A DNA stretch of 64,000 bases from Sulfuritalea sp. (lineage in GTDB: Bacteria; Pseudomonadota; Gammaproteobacteria; Burkholderiales; Rhodocyclaceae). Shown piece by piece: positions 39,633 to 48,763 of the stretch (positions are counted from its first letter, which is position 1; every line of letters starts with the position of its first letter). The notes under the pieces are model-generated. The model saw only the letters and a list, made by a program, of their open reading frames with translations. It had not been told where the DNA came from and ran no database searches. Both the position numbers and the translations under genes were made by a program. Location: assembly GCA_023229685.1 (NCBI GenBank), contig JALNYT010000002.1, positions 620,001 to 684,000 of the forward strand. The letters are read 5' to 3'.

Positions 39633-42077
39633 ATGATGAAAACCTTTACGCAACAATTTGGCACCAGCCAAAAAATCATTGCCCTTGCTATCCTCGGCGT
39701 GTTCGGGTCGGCGCAAGCGGCGGACGACATGGCGCAATACACCAAGCCCGACAGTTCCATCACTGTCGGCGCCACCGCCGTTAGCGGGGACGACAAGGAC
39801 AGGGCGATCAGCGGGCTGTACAACGGGATGCGCGACCACAACGGTTACCTGAATCTCGACGTCGATTACCTCAGGCGCAACGATGCGACGGGAACCTGGA
39901 CGTCCGTGAAGGGCCGCAACCTCGGCCTCGATAACCGGGATCTCGGTGTCGCCATGCAAAAGCAGGGCGACTGGAAAGTTACCGGCGACTACAGCGAGTT
40001 GCACAGGCGCGATATGCGCAGCATCAACACCGCCGATACTGGCGTGGGCTCAGCAACGCCGACGATAGTGCGGCTGGCGACACCGGGCACCGGCAGCGAC
40101 GTCAATCTGGAGCTCAAGCGCATCGGCCTCGGTCTGGGTGTCGAGAAGTGGTTCTCTCCGTCCTTTATGGTTGAGGCCAGTTTCAAGAACGAAGACAAGG
40201 ATGGCGCACGGTTCTGGGGACGCGGTTACGACTGCGCGGGCTACGTTTGCTCGCAAGGTGCTCTCCCTGCTACCTCCGTCAAGAATGCGATCCTGATGAT
40301 GGCGGAGCCGGTCAATTTCAACACCAAGCAGTTCGAACTCAAGCTCAATTTCAACGACGAGAAACTGAACCTGAGCGCCGGCTACTACGGCTCCTTCTTT
40401 ACCAACGGGCAAAGCAACCTGACGGCCACCGTGCCGAACATCCTGAACAACGGGCTTGGCAATGCGGCTACGCTGTATGGCGCGGTACCTGGAACCGTCA
40501 TCGCCGGCGGCGGCACGAGCCTGCAGAACGTGCTGCAACTGCCCATGGCACTGCCCCCGGACAACCAGGCGCACCAGTTCTCGATTGCCGGCAACTATGC
40601 CTTCACGCCGACCACCAAGGGGACCTTCAAGTACGCTTTCACCCGTGCCACGCAGGATCAGGACTTCGGCGCAATGGGACTGGCGAATGCACCGGCCGGC
40701 AGGAGCAATCTCGGCGGCCAGGTGGATAACACACTGTTCCAGTTCGGCCTGACGGCAAAGCCGATAGCGAAACTCTCCCTGCTGGCCAATGTGCGTTATG
40801 AGAAGAAAGACGACCAGACGCCGGACGCCGCGTACAACCTGGAGTCGCGTACCGCTACTCCGATTGCCGTGCCTCAATACACCAACGACCCCCAGAACGG
40901 CGTAGCGTCAGCCACGTGGGACAACAACCATGTGTCGAATACCAAGTTCGCCGCCAAATTCGAGGCAAGCTACCTGTTGCCGCAGAACGTCCGCGCGACC
41001 TTGGGTGTTGACCACAATACGGTCGAACGCATGGTTCCCAAAGTGGTGGCGGCGTCGGCGAATGAAGAACAACTCGCCGGTCTCGGACCCTTGCGCGAGA
41101 AAACCGAGGAGACCGGTTACCGACTGGAACTGCGGCGCGCCATTGCCGAAACGCTGACCGGCGCCATCGGATATTCGCAAAGCAAGCGCACCGGTTCTGA
41201 CTGGAGTAGCTTGAGCACCCTCGATCCAATCCAGTTAAACGCAGTAATCGCCGATCCACTCGCGACGGCGGCGCAGAAAACCACTGCTAGAGCCAACCTG
41301 CTACTGGTGAATGCGTATTGTGGTGGGCGTTCATGTTATGGCCAGCAACTGTCTGAAGGCGCCATTTTGGGCCTGTCGAGAACTACGCTGTTCCCGAAGG
41401 AGATGACGAATCTCGACCGGGAAAAGTGGAAGCTTTCCGCAAACTGGACTCCGCTGGAGAAACTGTCGCTGCAGTTCAGTGTCGAGCAGGGCAAGGACAA
41501 GAATGGCGCCCTGACTGACGCCGTCCAGGGTGGCAGGGGCTATCGAGGTACCGATGTCGCCTTCTATAACATCGACGCCGACTACGCCGTGAACGACAAC
41601 TGGAAGGTGAACGGCTACTATTCTTACGGCGAACAGGGCCAGCAGATCAATCACAGCGTCTACATGCTGGACTTGACCAACAAGAACAGTGCCTTCGGCT
41701 TGGGTCTGCTGGGCAAGGTGAGCGGCAAGCTTGAACTAGGCGCCAATCTGACCTACCTCAACGACGTCAGCAACTATGGCCTTTCAGCGCAAGATAATGC
41801 TGTCGTGCCTGCTACGGCGAACAATCTGGCCCAGGCCGCAATCGGCCTGCCGGACGTCACCTTCCGTCAGACCACCTTGAGTCTCTTCGGCAAGTACGCG
41901 CTGGACAAGAGTGCCGATATCCGCGTCAGCCTGGTGCACCAGCGTTCGATGCTGAAGGAATGGAGTTGGGCAAACAACGGCGTCCCATTCACCTATGCCG
42001 ACAACACGACCGTTTCTCTGAAAGAGCAACAGAACGTGACGTACCTCGGTGCCGCGTACATCTACAAGTTCCAGTAA
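39633..42077 (+). CDS. Outer-membrane porin of the MtrB/PioB family
   Basis: An 814-residue beta-barrel protein with a signal peptide cut after residue ~29 (AQA-ADD) and alternating hydrophobic/polar strands through the whole length, ending in the aromatic residue pattern YIYKFQ typical of barrels. MtrB/PioB proteins sheath the decaheme cytochrome and let electrons cross the outer membrane. Two cysteine pairs occur in extracellular-type loops (DCAGYVC and CGGRSC). The start is one of two adjacent ATGs (39633 or 39636) after CGGAG. It is co-transcribed with the decaheme gene and ends before a strong terminator. Confidence 0.93.
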   Translation: MMKTFTQQFGTSQKIIALAILGVFGSAQAADDMAQYTKPDSSITVGATAVSGDDKDRAISGLYNGMRDHNGYLNLDVDYLRRNDATGTWTSVKGRNLGLDNRDLGVAMQKQGDWKVTGDYSELHRRDMRSINTADTGVGSATPTIVRLATPGTGSDVNLELKRIGLGLGVEKWFSPSFMVEASFKNEDKDGARFWGRGYDCAGYVCSQGALPATSVKNAILMMAEPVNFNTKQFELKLNFNDEKLNLSAGYYGSFFTNGQSNLTATVPNILNNGLGNAATLYGAVPGTVIAGGGTSLQNVLQLPMALPPDNQAHQFSIAGNYAFTPTTKGTFKYAFTRATQDQDFGAMGLANAPAGRSNLGGQVDNTLFQFGLTAKPIAKLSLLANVRYEKKDDQTPDAAYNLESRTATPIAVPQYTNDPQNGVASATWDNNHVSNTKFAAKFEASYLLPQNVRATLGVDHNTVERMVPKVVAASANEEQLAGLGPLREKTEETGYRLELRRAIAETLTGAIGYSQSKRTGSDWSSLSTLDPIQLNAVIADPLATAAQKTTARANLLLVNAYCGGRSCYGQQLSEGAILGLSRTTLFPKEMTNLDREKWKLSANWTPLEKLSLQFSVEQGKDKNGALTDAVQGGRGYRGTDVAFYNIDADYAVNDNWKVNGYYSYGEQGQQINHSVYMLDLTNKNSAFGLGLLGKVSGKLELGANLTYLNDVSNYGLSAQDNAVVPATANNLAQAAIGLPDVTFRQTTLSLFGKYALDKSADIRVSLVHQRSMLKEWSWANNGVPFTYADNTTVSLKEQQNVTYLGAAYIYKFQ

Positions 42078-42114
42078 TCCAGCGTCACCTTCCCTGCTTT
42101 GACGGGGGAACATC

Positions 42115-42154
42115 CAGGGCGGTACCTGCAACAGCAGGTTCCGCCCTGTTTTTT
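42115..42154 (+). terminator. Strong rho-independent terminator of the decaheme/porin operon
   Basis: CAGGGCGG-T-ACCTGC pairs with GCAGGT-T-CCGCCCTG, 14 pairs with one mismatch, around an AACA loop, followed by six T residues. Confidence 0.95.
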
Positions 42155-42224
42155 GTAGCGGTGTCCCAAGGCGGTCGGCATCCGGCGCTATCCGGCGCCG
42201 CCCGGTATTCGCTAGACTGCGAGC

Positions 42225-43058
42225 ATGGACCAGCCGATTTTCCGGATTCCTCGCCTGCTGCGGGCGCTTGCCTTGCCGCTGCTCGCCGCCGTCTTACCGG
42301 CGCCAGCGCTGTGCGTGCCGTTGGGAGCTCTTGCCGCGGACGTTTCGTCGAATTCGCCACCGCATATCGCTGCCGCCGCCGACCTGCAGTTCGCCCTGCC
42401 GGAAATCGTCGCTGCCTTCGTTCGCAGCGGCGGCGCGCCGCTCAAGCTATCCTTCGGTTCCTCGGGCAATTTCGCGCGCCAGATCGTGCAGGGCGCGCCC
42501 TTCGAATTGTTCCTCGCCGCCGATGAGCGCTTTGTCGCGCAGGTGATTGCCGCGGGGCGCGCCGAGGGTGTCGGCGCGCATTACGCCACCGGCCGCCTCG
42601 CCCTGTTCCTGCCGCAGGGTTCGCCGATCCGGGCCGATCGCGATCTGGCCGACTTCGCCGCCGCGGTCCGCGACGGCCGCCTGCAACGGCTGGCGATGGC
42701 CAATCCGGAGCATGCGCCGTACGGTCGCGCCGCGCGCGAGGTGCTGGAGAGGCGCGGGCTGTGGCTGGCCGTGCAGGACAGGCTGGCGCTGGGCGACAAT
42801 GCCGCGCAGGCCGCACAGTTCGCCGCCAGCGGTGCGGCGCAGGCCGGGCTGATTCCGCTTTCGCTGGCGCGTGCGCCCGAATTGGCGGCGCGCGGCTCCT
42901 TCGCCACCCTGCCGGAAAACTGGCACGGGCCGCTGCGCCAGACGCTGGTGCTGGTCAAGGGGGCCGGGCCCGTCGCGCGGGCCTTCGCCGAGTTCCTGCG
43001 CGGGCCGCAAGCGCGAGCGATTCTCGCCCGCAACGGCTTCGGTTTGCCTGCGCCCTGA
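42225..43058 (+). CDS. modA: Molybdate-binding periplasmic protein ModA
   Basis: A 277-residue substrate-binding protein with a signal peptide (to about residue 38). AAAADLQFALPEI, FGSSGNFARQI and GDNAAQAAQFAASGAAQAG are the expected ligand-loop regions of ModA-type proteins. It captures molybdate or tungstate for the ModBC importer encoded next, with the stop codon overlapping the modB start. Molybdate supply suits nitrate reductase and formate dehydrogenase. No ModE regulator or molybdenum riboswitch was seen upstream. Confidence 0.9.
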   Translation: MDQPIFRIPRLLRALALPLLAAVLPAPALCVPLGALAADVSSNSPPHIAAAADLQFALPEIVAAFVRSGGAPLKLSFGSSGNFARQIVQGAPFELFLAADERFVAQVIAAGRAEGVGAHYATGRLALFLPQGSPIRADRDLADFAAAVRDGRLQRLAMANPEHAPYGRAAREVLERRGLWLAVQDRLALGDNAAQAAQFAASGAAQAGLIPLSLARAPELAARGSFATLPENWHGPLRQTLVLVKGAGPVARAFAEFLRGPQARAILARNGFGLPAP

Positions 43059-43726
43059 TGGACTGGTCCGCGCTCAGCCTCTCCCTGCAACTGGCGGTGA
43101 TGACCGTGCTGCTGCTGCTGCCGCTGGCCGTGCTGCTGGCGCGGCCGCTGGCCTGGGTGAGCTTCCCCGGCAAGGGCCTGATCGACGCCCTGGTGACCCT
43201 GCCGCTGCTGCTGCCGCCGACCGTGCTGGGTTTCTACCTGCTCGGTGTCTTTGCGCCGCAGGGCGTGCTGGGACAAACGTGGCTGGCGCTGACCGGGCGC
43301 AGCCTGGTGTTTTCATTCGACGGCCTGCTCGCCGCATCGCTGCTGGTCAACATCCCTTTTGCGGTGCAGCCGGTGCAGCGTGCCTTCGAGGCGATTCCGC
43401 GCGAAGCCCGCGAGGCGGCGTGGTGTTGCGGGCTGTCGCCGTGGCGGACGCTGTGGCGGGTGGAACTGCCGCTGGCCTGGCCGGGGCTGGCCTCGGCCAT
43501 GGTCCTGACCTTTGTCCATACGCTGGGCGAGTTTGGCGTGGTGCTGATGGTCGGCGGCAATCTCGACGGCGCGACGCGAACCTTGTCGATCGCCATCTAC
43601 GACCGCGTGCAGGCGTTTGACGACAGCGGCGCGGCGCGCATGTCATTGCTGCTGGTGCTGATTGCCTTCGCCGCCGTCGGCAGCCTGCATTTCTTCACGC
43701 GCAAGGTGGGCCGCCGTGGCAACTGA
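43058..43726 (+). CDS. modB: Molybdate ABC transporter permease ModB
   Basis: A 222-residue permease with five to six spans and the ABC permease EAA-type loop EAAWCCGLSPWRTLWRVELP. LPLLLPPTVLGFYLL and HTLGEFGVVLMVGG are typical of ModB. The ATG at 43058 overlaps the modA stop (TGATG). It overlaps modC at its 3' end, giving a fully coupled modABC operon. Confidence 0.93.
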   Translation: MDWSALSLSLQLAVMTVLLLLPLAVLLARPLAWVSFPGKGLIDALVTLPLLLPPTVLGFYLLGVFAPQGVLGQTWLALTGRSLVFSFDGLLAASLLVNIPFAVQPVQRAFEAIPREAREAAWCCGLSPWRTLWRVELPLAWPGLASAMVLTFVHTLGEFGVVLMVGGNLDGATRTLSIAIYDRVQAFDDSGAARMSLLLVLIAFAAVGSLHFFTRKVGRRGN

Positions 43727-44834
43727 CGGCGGCCCGCTGGAAGTCGATCTGCGCCAGCAGACACCGATCCCGCTTGACTGCGCGTTCGACTGCGCGCCCG
43801 GCGAGCTGCTTGCGCTGGTGGGTCCTTCGGGCAGCGGCAAGACCACCGTGCTGCGCTGCATCGCCGGCCTCCATCGCGCGGCGCAGGGCGCGATCCGCAG
43901 CAACGGCGCGACGTGGTTCGACGAGCGGATCTGCCTGCCGCCGCAGCAACGCCGGGCCGGGTTCGTGTTCCAGAACTATTCGCTGCTGCCGCATCTTTCC
44001 GCACTCGACAACGTCATGCTTGCGCTCGGCGACGTGCCGCCTCGGGAACGCGCCGCGACGGCCCGCAACTGGCTGGCCAGGGTGCATCTGCAGGGGCTCG
44101 ACGCGCGCCGTCCGGCGCAGTTGTCCGGCGGCCAGCAGCAGCGGGTGGCGCTCGCCCGCGCACTGGCGCGTGCTGCGTCCGGTCCGGCGGCGGCCGGCGG
44201 CGGCGTGCTGCTGATGGACGAGCCGTTTTCCGCCGTCGATCAGGTCACGCGCGGCAAGCTGCGCGCGGAACTGGCGCGGCTGCGACAGGAACTGGCCATT
44301 CCGATCGTGCTGGTGACGCATGACCTGGACGAGGCGCGGCAGCTTGCCGACCGCATGGTGGTCCTGCATCGCGGCAAGGCGCTGCAGACGGGCACGTCCG
44401 AGGATGTTCTGTTGCGGCCCTGCTCCCCGGCCGTGGCGCGCCTGGTCGGCCTGACCAACCTGTTTGCCGGCACGGTGGGCATCGACAGCGGCAGGCCTTG
44501 CCTGGAGTGGGCCGGCCGCCGTCTCGCCATCGCCGACTCTTGCGGCTGTGCGCCCGGCAGCGCGGTGAATTGGGTGATTCCGGCGGAAGGCGTGCTGTTG
44601 CATCGTCCCGATAGTCCGAGCCGTGGCGAGGCGGAAAATCCGGTGACGGGCACCATTACCGAGGCCTTGCGCATGGGCAGCTTCACGCAGCTGACGCTGA
44701 GCATTCCCGGCGAGGCACAACCGCTGGTGTTTCAGGCGTCCAGCCATACCGCCCAGCGCAACAAGCTCGGCCCCGGGCAGGCCGCAAGCGTCACGCTGCT
44801 GGCCGAGCGCATCCATTTAATGCCGGCGGAATAG
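43716..44834 (+). CDS. modC: Molybdate ABC transporter ATP-binding protein ModC
   Basis: A 372-residue ATPase with Walker A GPSGSGKTT, signature LSGGQQQR, Walker B LLMDEPF and switch THDLDEA, followed by a TOBE domain (about residues 300-370) that senses molybdate in this family. The GTG at 43716, inside the modB end and preceded by AAGGTGGG, gives the expected N-terminus. Copy 8 of the dispersed repeat falls in frame within the TOBE domain (RLAIADSCG). Confidence 0.93.
   Translation: MATDGGPLEVDLRQQTPIPLDCAFDCAPGELLALVGPSGSGKTTVLRCIAGLHRAAQGAIRSNGATWFDERICLPPQQRRAGFVFQNYSLLPHLSALDNVMLALGDVPPRERAATARNWLARVHLQGLDARRPAQLSGGQQQRVALARALARAASGPAAAGGGVLLMDEPFSAVDQVTRGKLRAELARLRQELAIPIVLVTHDLDEARQLADRMVVLHRGKALQTGTSEDVLLRPCSPAVARLVGLTNLFAGTVGIDSGRPCLEWAGRRLAIADSCGCAPGSAVNWVIPAEGVLLHRPDSPSRGEAENPVTGTITEALRMGSFTQLTLSIPGEAQPLVFQASSHTAQRNKLGPGQAASVTLLAERIHLMPAE
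44517..44541 (+). repeat. Dispersed 25-bp repeat, copy 8 (inside modC)
   Basis: Two mismatches to the reference copy at 17777; CGCCGACTCTT is intact. Read in frame as part of the TOBE domain. Confidence 0.65.
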
Positions 44835-44861
44835 TCTCCGCCGAGCACGTTCTACGCAGGC

Positions 44862-45050
44862 TCAGTTGGTGTCGTAGTAGTAGGCCTTGTTCGGCACTTC
44901 CGCGGCAGCGTTGTCCTTCATCGAGTCGAGCGTCTGCGGCGGCTTGTCCCACCAGAGTGCGCGCCCTTTTTTCTGTTCCTGCAACTCTTCGGGATGCTTT
45001 TCCATCCATTCGCGCATGAACTTGGTGTGTTCGGATTCGTAGAGGGCCAT
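44862..45050 (-). CDS. DUF3460 protein
   Basis: A 62-residue protein beginning MALYESEHTKFMREWMEKHP and rich in charged residues, with a WWDKPP motif; this is the DUF3460 family, restricted in practice to betaproteobacteria. The function is unknown. AAAAGGAAA before the ATG serves as ribosome binding site. It follows the relA/spoT gene on the same strand after 40 bp and is probably co-transcribed with it. Confidence 0.85.
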   Translation of the reverse strand: MALYESEHTKFMREWMEKHPEELQEQKKGRALWWDKPPQTLDSMKDNAAAEVPNKAYYYDTN

Positions 45051-45090
45051 GAGATTTCCTTTTCTGGTGCCGGTGGTTGGGTCTGGGGTG

Positions 45091-47367
45091 CTAGTGCTGT
45101 TTTGGGTCGACGTAACGGGTGATGCGCACCACTTCGGGCACGCGTCGCAGGGCACGCAGGATGCGGGCGAGATGGCCGCGGTCTGTCACTTGCAGCGTAA
45201 AGAACAGGGTGGTGGCCTCGCCGCTGTCCTTGTCCATGCTGATATTGACGATGTTGGAGTCGGTTTCGGCGATCCCGGCGGCGATCCGGGCCAGTACGCC
45301 GCGCACGTTGCGGACCACGACGCGAATGCTGGCCTCGAACATGCCGGTGATGTCGGGTTCCCATTCGACGTCGATCCAGTCACCGCGCTCGCTGCGCAAT
45401 TTCGCGATGGCCAGGCAATCGTGGGTGTGCACCACCATACCCTGACCCTTGCGGATGAGGCCGACAATCGGGTCACCGGGAATCGGCCGGCAGCAGGAGC
45501 CGAGTCTTATCGCGACGCCATCCGGGCCGCGAATCAGGATGGCTTGCCGCGCCCGACCCTCGGGCGCGGCGCCTGCTGTGTCCGGTTCGACGCCCTCCGC
45601 CAACCGCCGCGCAACGATCGCCGGCAGGCGCTTGCCGAGCCCGATGTCGGCCAGCACGGAGCGCTCGGAGCGGGCGCCTGATGCCCGCTTGAAGCGGTCC
45701 CATGCCTGTGCCGGCAACTTCGCCAAGGCCAGGCCGAGATCGCGCAAGGCGTGCGTCAGCAGACGTTCGCCGAGCGCGGCGGATTCGTCGTTCTGCTTCG
45801 TATTGAGAAAGTGGCGGATCTTGGTGCGCGCCCGCGCGCTTTTGACATAGCTGAGCCAGGCCGGATTGGGCGCGGCGTTTGGCGCGGTGACAATCTCGAC
45901 GCGATCACCGTTGCGCAGTTCGGTGCGCAGGGGCATGGTCTCGAAATTGATCCGGCAGGCGACGCAGCGGTCGCCGATGTCGGTATGCACGGCATAGGCC
46001 AGATCAACGGGCGTCGAGCCACGCGGCAGGGCGAAGATCTTGCCTTTGGGACTGAAGACATAGACTTCGCTGGGGAACAGATCGACCTTGACGTTTTCGA
46101 GAAACTCGGAGGAATCGCCCGTGGTCGATTGCAGTTCGACCAGTGACTGCAGCCACTTGTGGGTCTTCTGCTGCAACTGGCCGAGCGCCGATTCATCCTT
46201 GTACAACCAGTGCGAGGCGACGCCGGATTCGGCGACATGGTGCATGTTGGCGTCGCGAATCTGGATTTCCACCGGGGTGCCGAACGGCCCGATCAGAGTC
46301 GTATGCAACGACTGGTAACCATTGGCCTTGGGGATCGCGATGTAGTCCTTGAACTTGCCCGGCACGGGCTGATACAGGGCATGCAGCGCGCCCAGCGCCA
46401 GGTAGCAGGTGGGGCGATCCTTGACCACGATGCGAAAACCGTAGATATCCAGCACCTGCGAAAAGCTCAGATGCTTGTCGCGCATCTTGCGATAGATGCC
46501 GTAGAGATGCTTCTCCCGGCCCTTGACGTCGGCATCGATGCCGGCGGCCGGCAGTGTCTTGCGGATCGCTTCGAGGATCTTGCTTACCACCTCGCGACGA
46601 TTGCCGCGCGCGCCCTTCACGGCTTTCGCCAGGACGCGGTAGCGCAGCGGGTGGGCATGGCGGAAAGCCAGTTCCTGCAACTCGCGATAGAGCGCGTTGA
46701 GGCCCAGTCGGTTGGCGATCGGCGCGTAAATCTCGAGCGTCTCGCGTGCGATCCGCCGCCGTTTTTCGAGCCGCATGGCTTCGAGCGTCTGCATGTTGTG
46801 CAGCCGATCGGCGAGCTTGATCAGGATCACGCGTACATCACGTGCCATGGCCAGCAGCATCTTGCGGAAGTTTTCCGCCTGGGCTTCCTCGAAACTTTGA
46901 TGTTCGATGCGGTCCAGCTTGGAGACGCCATCGACCAGCTCGGCCGCGACCTTGCCGAAGCGGTCGGCAATCTGTTCCTTGGTGATCGCCGTGTCTTCCA
47001 TCACGTCGTGCAGCAAGGCGGCGCTCAGCGCGTGCGAATCGAGATGCCAGCCGGCCAGCGTTTCGGCCACGGCCAGCGGATGCGAGATGTAGGGCGCGCC
47101 GCTGATGCGCATCTGGCCGCGATGCGCGGCGGCCGCGAACACATAGGCGGCACCGACGCGGGTGATGTCCTCCGGCGTGAGATAGGTGGCGAGCCGGGCG
47201 TTGAGGCGTTCCAGGTCTTCGGCGAGATCGACCGGCGGGTGCATGTCCGCCGAAATCAGCGGCGACTCGTCAAGGGCACCCGGCACCACGCCGGGGTCCA
47301 TGGACACAGTGGGAACCGCGGGGGATGGCGGGGGTGACCCGGCTGACATAAGCGGCGGCGCCGTCAC
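45091..47367 (-). CDS. spoT: Bifunctional (p)ppGpp synthase/hydrolase SpoT
   Basis: A 758-residue RelA/SpoT-family enzyme. The hydrolase domain carries LLHDVMEDT (the HD metal site) and the synthetase domain GYQSLHTTLIG; a TGS domain (VFSPKGKIFALPRGSTPVDLAYAVHTD) and a C-terminal ACT domain (VRNVRGVLARIAAGIAETD) follow. An intact HD site indicates a bifunctional Rel/SpoT type that controls the stringent response. The location after rpoZ and gmk is the standard proteobacterial order. Start is GTG 47367; an ATG at 47349 is an alternative. Confidence 0.95.
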   Translation of the reverse strand: MTAPPLMSAGSPPPSPAVPTVSMDPGVVPGALDESPLISADMHPPVDLAEDLERLNARLATYLTPEDITRVGAAYVFAAAAHRGQMRISGAPYISHPLAVAETLAGWHLDSHALSAALLHDVMEDTAITKEQIADRFGKVAAELVDGVSKLDRIEHQSFEEAQAENFRKMLLAMARDVRVILIKLADRLHNMQTLEAMRLEKRRRIARETLEIYAPIANRLGLNALYRELQELAFRHAHPLRYRVLAKAVKGARGNRREVVSKILEAIRKTLPAAGIDADVKGREKHLYGIYRKMRDKHLSFSQVLDIYGFRIVVKDRPTCYLALGALHALYQPVPGKFKDYIAIPKANGYQSLHTTLIGPFGTPVEIQIRDANMHHVAESGVASHWLYKDESALGQLQQKTHKWLQSLVELQSTTGDSSEFLENVKVDLFPSEVYVFSPKGKIFALPRGSTPVDLAYAVHTDIGDRCVACRINFETMPLRTELRNGDRVEIVTAPNAAPNPAWLSYVKSARARTKIRHFLNTKQNDESAALGERLLTHALRDLGLALAKLPAQAWDRFKRASGARSERSVLADIGLGKRLPAIVARRLAEGVEPDTAGAAPEGRARQAILIRGPDGVAIRLGSCCRPIPGDPIVGLIRKGQGMVVHTHDCLAIAKLRSERGDWIDVEWEPDITGMFEASIRVVVRNVRGVLARIAAGIAETDSNIVNISMDKDSGEATTLFFTLQVTDRGHLARILRALRRVPEVVRITRYVDPKQH

Positions 47368-47390
47368 GTTTCACCCCGTTCGCATGATTT

Positions 47391-47597
47391 CTACGGCTGG
47401 TTGCGGTTGAGGATTTCAACACCCACTTTGCCGCTGGCAATTTCACGCAGGGCAATTACGCACGGCTTGTCACGTCCCGGATCAACTTGCGGCGTGCTGC
47501 CCAGCGTGAGTTGGCGGGCACGATAGGTCGCCGCCAGGGTGAGCTGAAATCGGTTGGGAATGAGTTTGATGCAATCATCAATGGTGACACGGGCCAT
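47391..47597 (-). CDS. rpoZ: RNA polymerase omega subunit
   Basis: A 68-residue omega subunit, beginning MARVTIDDCIKLIPNRFQLT, with the conserved ALREIASGKV near the C-terminus. It helps assemble RNA polymerase and is part of the ppGpp-binding site, which suits the position between gmk and spoT. Gaps to both neighbours are short (5 and 23 bp), consistent with one operon. Confidence 0.97.
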   Translation of the reverse strand: MARVTIDDCIKLIPNRFQLTLAATYRARQLTLGSTPQVDPGRDKPCVIALREIASGKVGVEILNRNQP

Positions 47598-47602
47598 GGG
47601 GT

Positions 47603-48229
47603 TTAGTCCTGATCAAGAAAACGGAATACGTCGGGGTGGCGGGCGCGCTGACGCGGGAAACGCAGACGCGAAGCACGCACGGCGGCTTTGAGCTCGCCGA
47701 GCGCCATATCCAAGTCATTGTTGATTATAACAAAATCGAACTCACCTACGTGACGCATTTCACCAAAGGCGGCAGCCACCCGCCGCGCTATGACATCTTC
47801 ACTATCCGCGCCGCGGTCGCGCAGTCGGCGTTCCAGTTCGGCAATCGATGGCGGCAGGACAAAAATGCTCACTGCCTCGGGAAACTGCCGTCGCATCTGC
47901 TGCGCTCCCTGCCAGTCGATCTCCAGCAGCATGTCGCGGCCTTCGCGCATGCCTTGCTCGAGCCAGGGGCGCGAGGTGCCGTAGAAATTGTCATGCACTT
48001 CAGCCCATTCGGCGAACTCGCCGCGATCGCGCATGGCCAGAAAGCGCTGCACGTCAATGAAATGATATTGACGGCCGTCCTGCTCGCCGGGACGCGGGGC
48101 GCGGGTGGTGAAGGAAATCGAGTGCATCACCTGCGGATCGTCGGCCAGCAGACGGCCCACCAGCGTGGTTTTTCCTGCGCCGGAGGGCGCCGAGATGATG
48201 AATAGGGTGCCGACGAGCATGGTCTTCAA
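47603..48229 (-). CDS. gmk: Guanylate kinase
   Basis: A 208-residue enzyme that phosphorylates GMP to GDP. SAPSGAGKTTLV is the P-loop, SFTTRAPRPGEQDG the GMP-binding region, and the lid and core segments follow the family. It leads the gmk-rpoZ-spoT-DUF3460 operon on the minus strand. Start at 48229 (MKTM) or at 48220 (MLVG); both give a complete protein. The promoter region toward 48284 is shared with the divergent DUF2946 gene and contains a near-palindrome around TACTAGTA. Confidence 0.96.
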   Translation of the reverse strand: MKTMLVGTLFIISAPSGAGKTTLVGRLLADDPQVMHSISFTTRAPRPGEQDGRQYHFIDVQRFLAMRDRGEFAEWAEVHDNFYGTSRPWLEQGMREGRDMLLEIDWQGAQQMRRQFPEAVSIFVLPPSIAELERRLRDRGADSEDVIARRVAAAFGEMRHVGEFDFVIINNDLDMALGELKAAVRASRLRFPRQRARHPDVFRFLDQD

Positions 48230-48284
48230 AACTTGTTTTTGGTCAATTCTGTGTGAGGCCTACGTGTACTAGTATACGCGGCCC

Positions 48285-48677
48285 ATGCTTCGATCCGCTC
48301 ATCTTCTGCCCTTTCGCCATCGCGCCGCCTGGCTGCTTGCCTGCGGGCTGTTTGCCATGGTGATGCAGGCCTTTGGCGCGACCGGACTCGTGCGTCACGA
48401 CTCCGCCGCTGGCGGGTTCTATGCGGAGATCTGCACCAGCAAGGGATTGAGCAAGATGGACCCGGCGCGGCAGCCCGGTAGCACCTCCCTTCCTGACAGC
48501 GCCCACCAAGACTGTTGCAAACTTTGCGCCGCCAGCGCGTCCCTGCTGGCTGTCGATGCCGTGCTCGCCGTGCCGCCAGCGCCGACTGTTACCAAGCTTT
48601 TTCCCGCATCCCGCTCCATACCTCCGACAGCCCTGGCATGGGTGTCGCACCCGCCACGCGGTCCTCCTCTCGTCTGA
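48285..48677 (+). CDS. DUF2946-family protein (copper cluster, copy 1)
   Basis: A 130-residue protein with a membrane or signal segment (about residues 14-32), ICTSKG, and HQDCCKLC, the His/Cys pattern of DUF2946 proteins that are regularly linked to copper uptake and TonB-dependent copper receptors. LAVPPAPTVTK near the C-terminus is encoded by repeat copy 9. It is the first gene of a six- to eight-gene co-directional group ending in TonB-ExbBD. A metal-binding role is likely; no experiment-based function is known to me. Confidence 0.75.
   Translation: MLRSAHLLPFRHRAAWLLACGLFAMVMQAFGATGLVRHDSAAGGFYAEICTSKGLSKMDPARQPGSTSLPDSAHQDCCKLCAASASLLAVDAVLAVPPAPTVTKLFPASRSIPPTALAWVSHPPRGPPLV
48566..48590 (+). 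repeat. Dispersed 25-bp repeat, copy 9 (inside DUF2946 gene)
   Basis: Three mismatches to the reference; read in frame as a proline-rich segment (AVPPAPTV). Confidence 0.7.
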
Positions 48678-48763
48678 CTCCAACGCATTGCACCGCATCT
48701 GCGGTGCAAATTTTCGCGCCGGAGCCGACGCGAGCGAATTGACGAGAAATGAGGAGCAGAACG

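Noticed and set aside
48256..48280. Near-palindrome around TACTAGTA as an operator or promoter
   Set aside because: Two mismatches, and no convincing -35 box on either strand for gmk or the DUF2946 gene.
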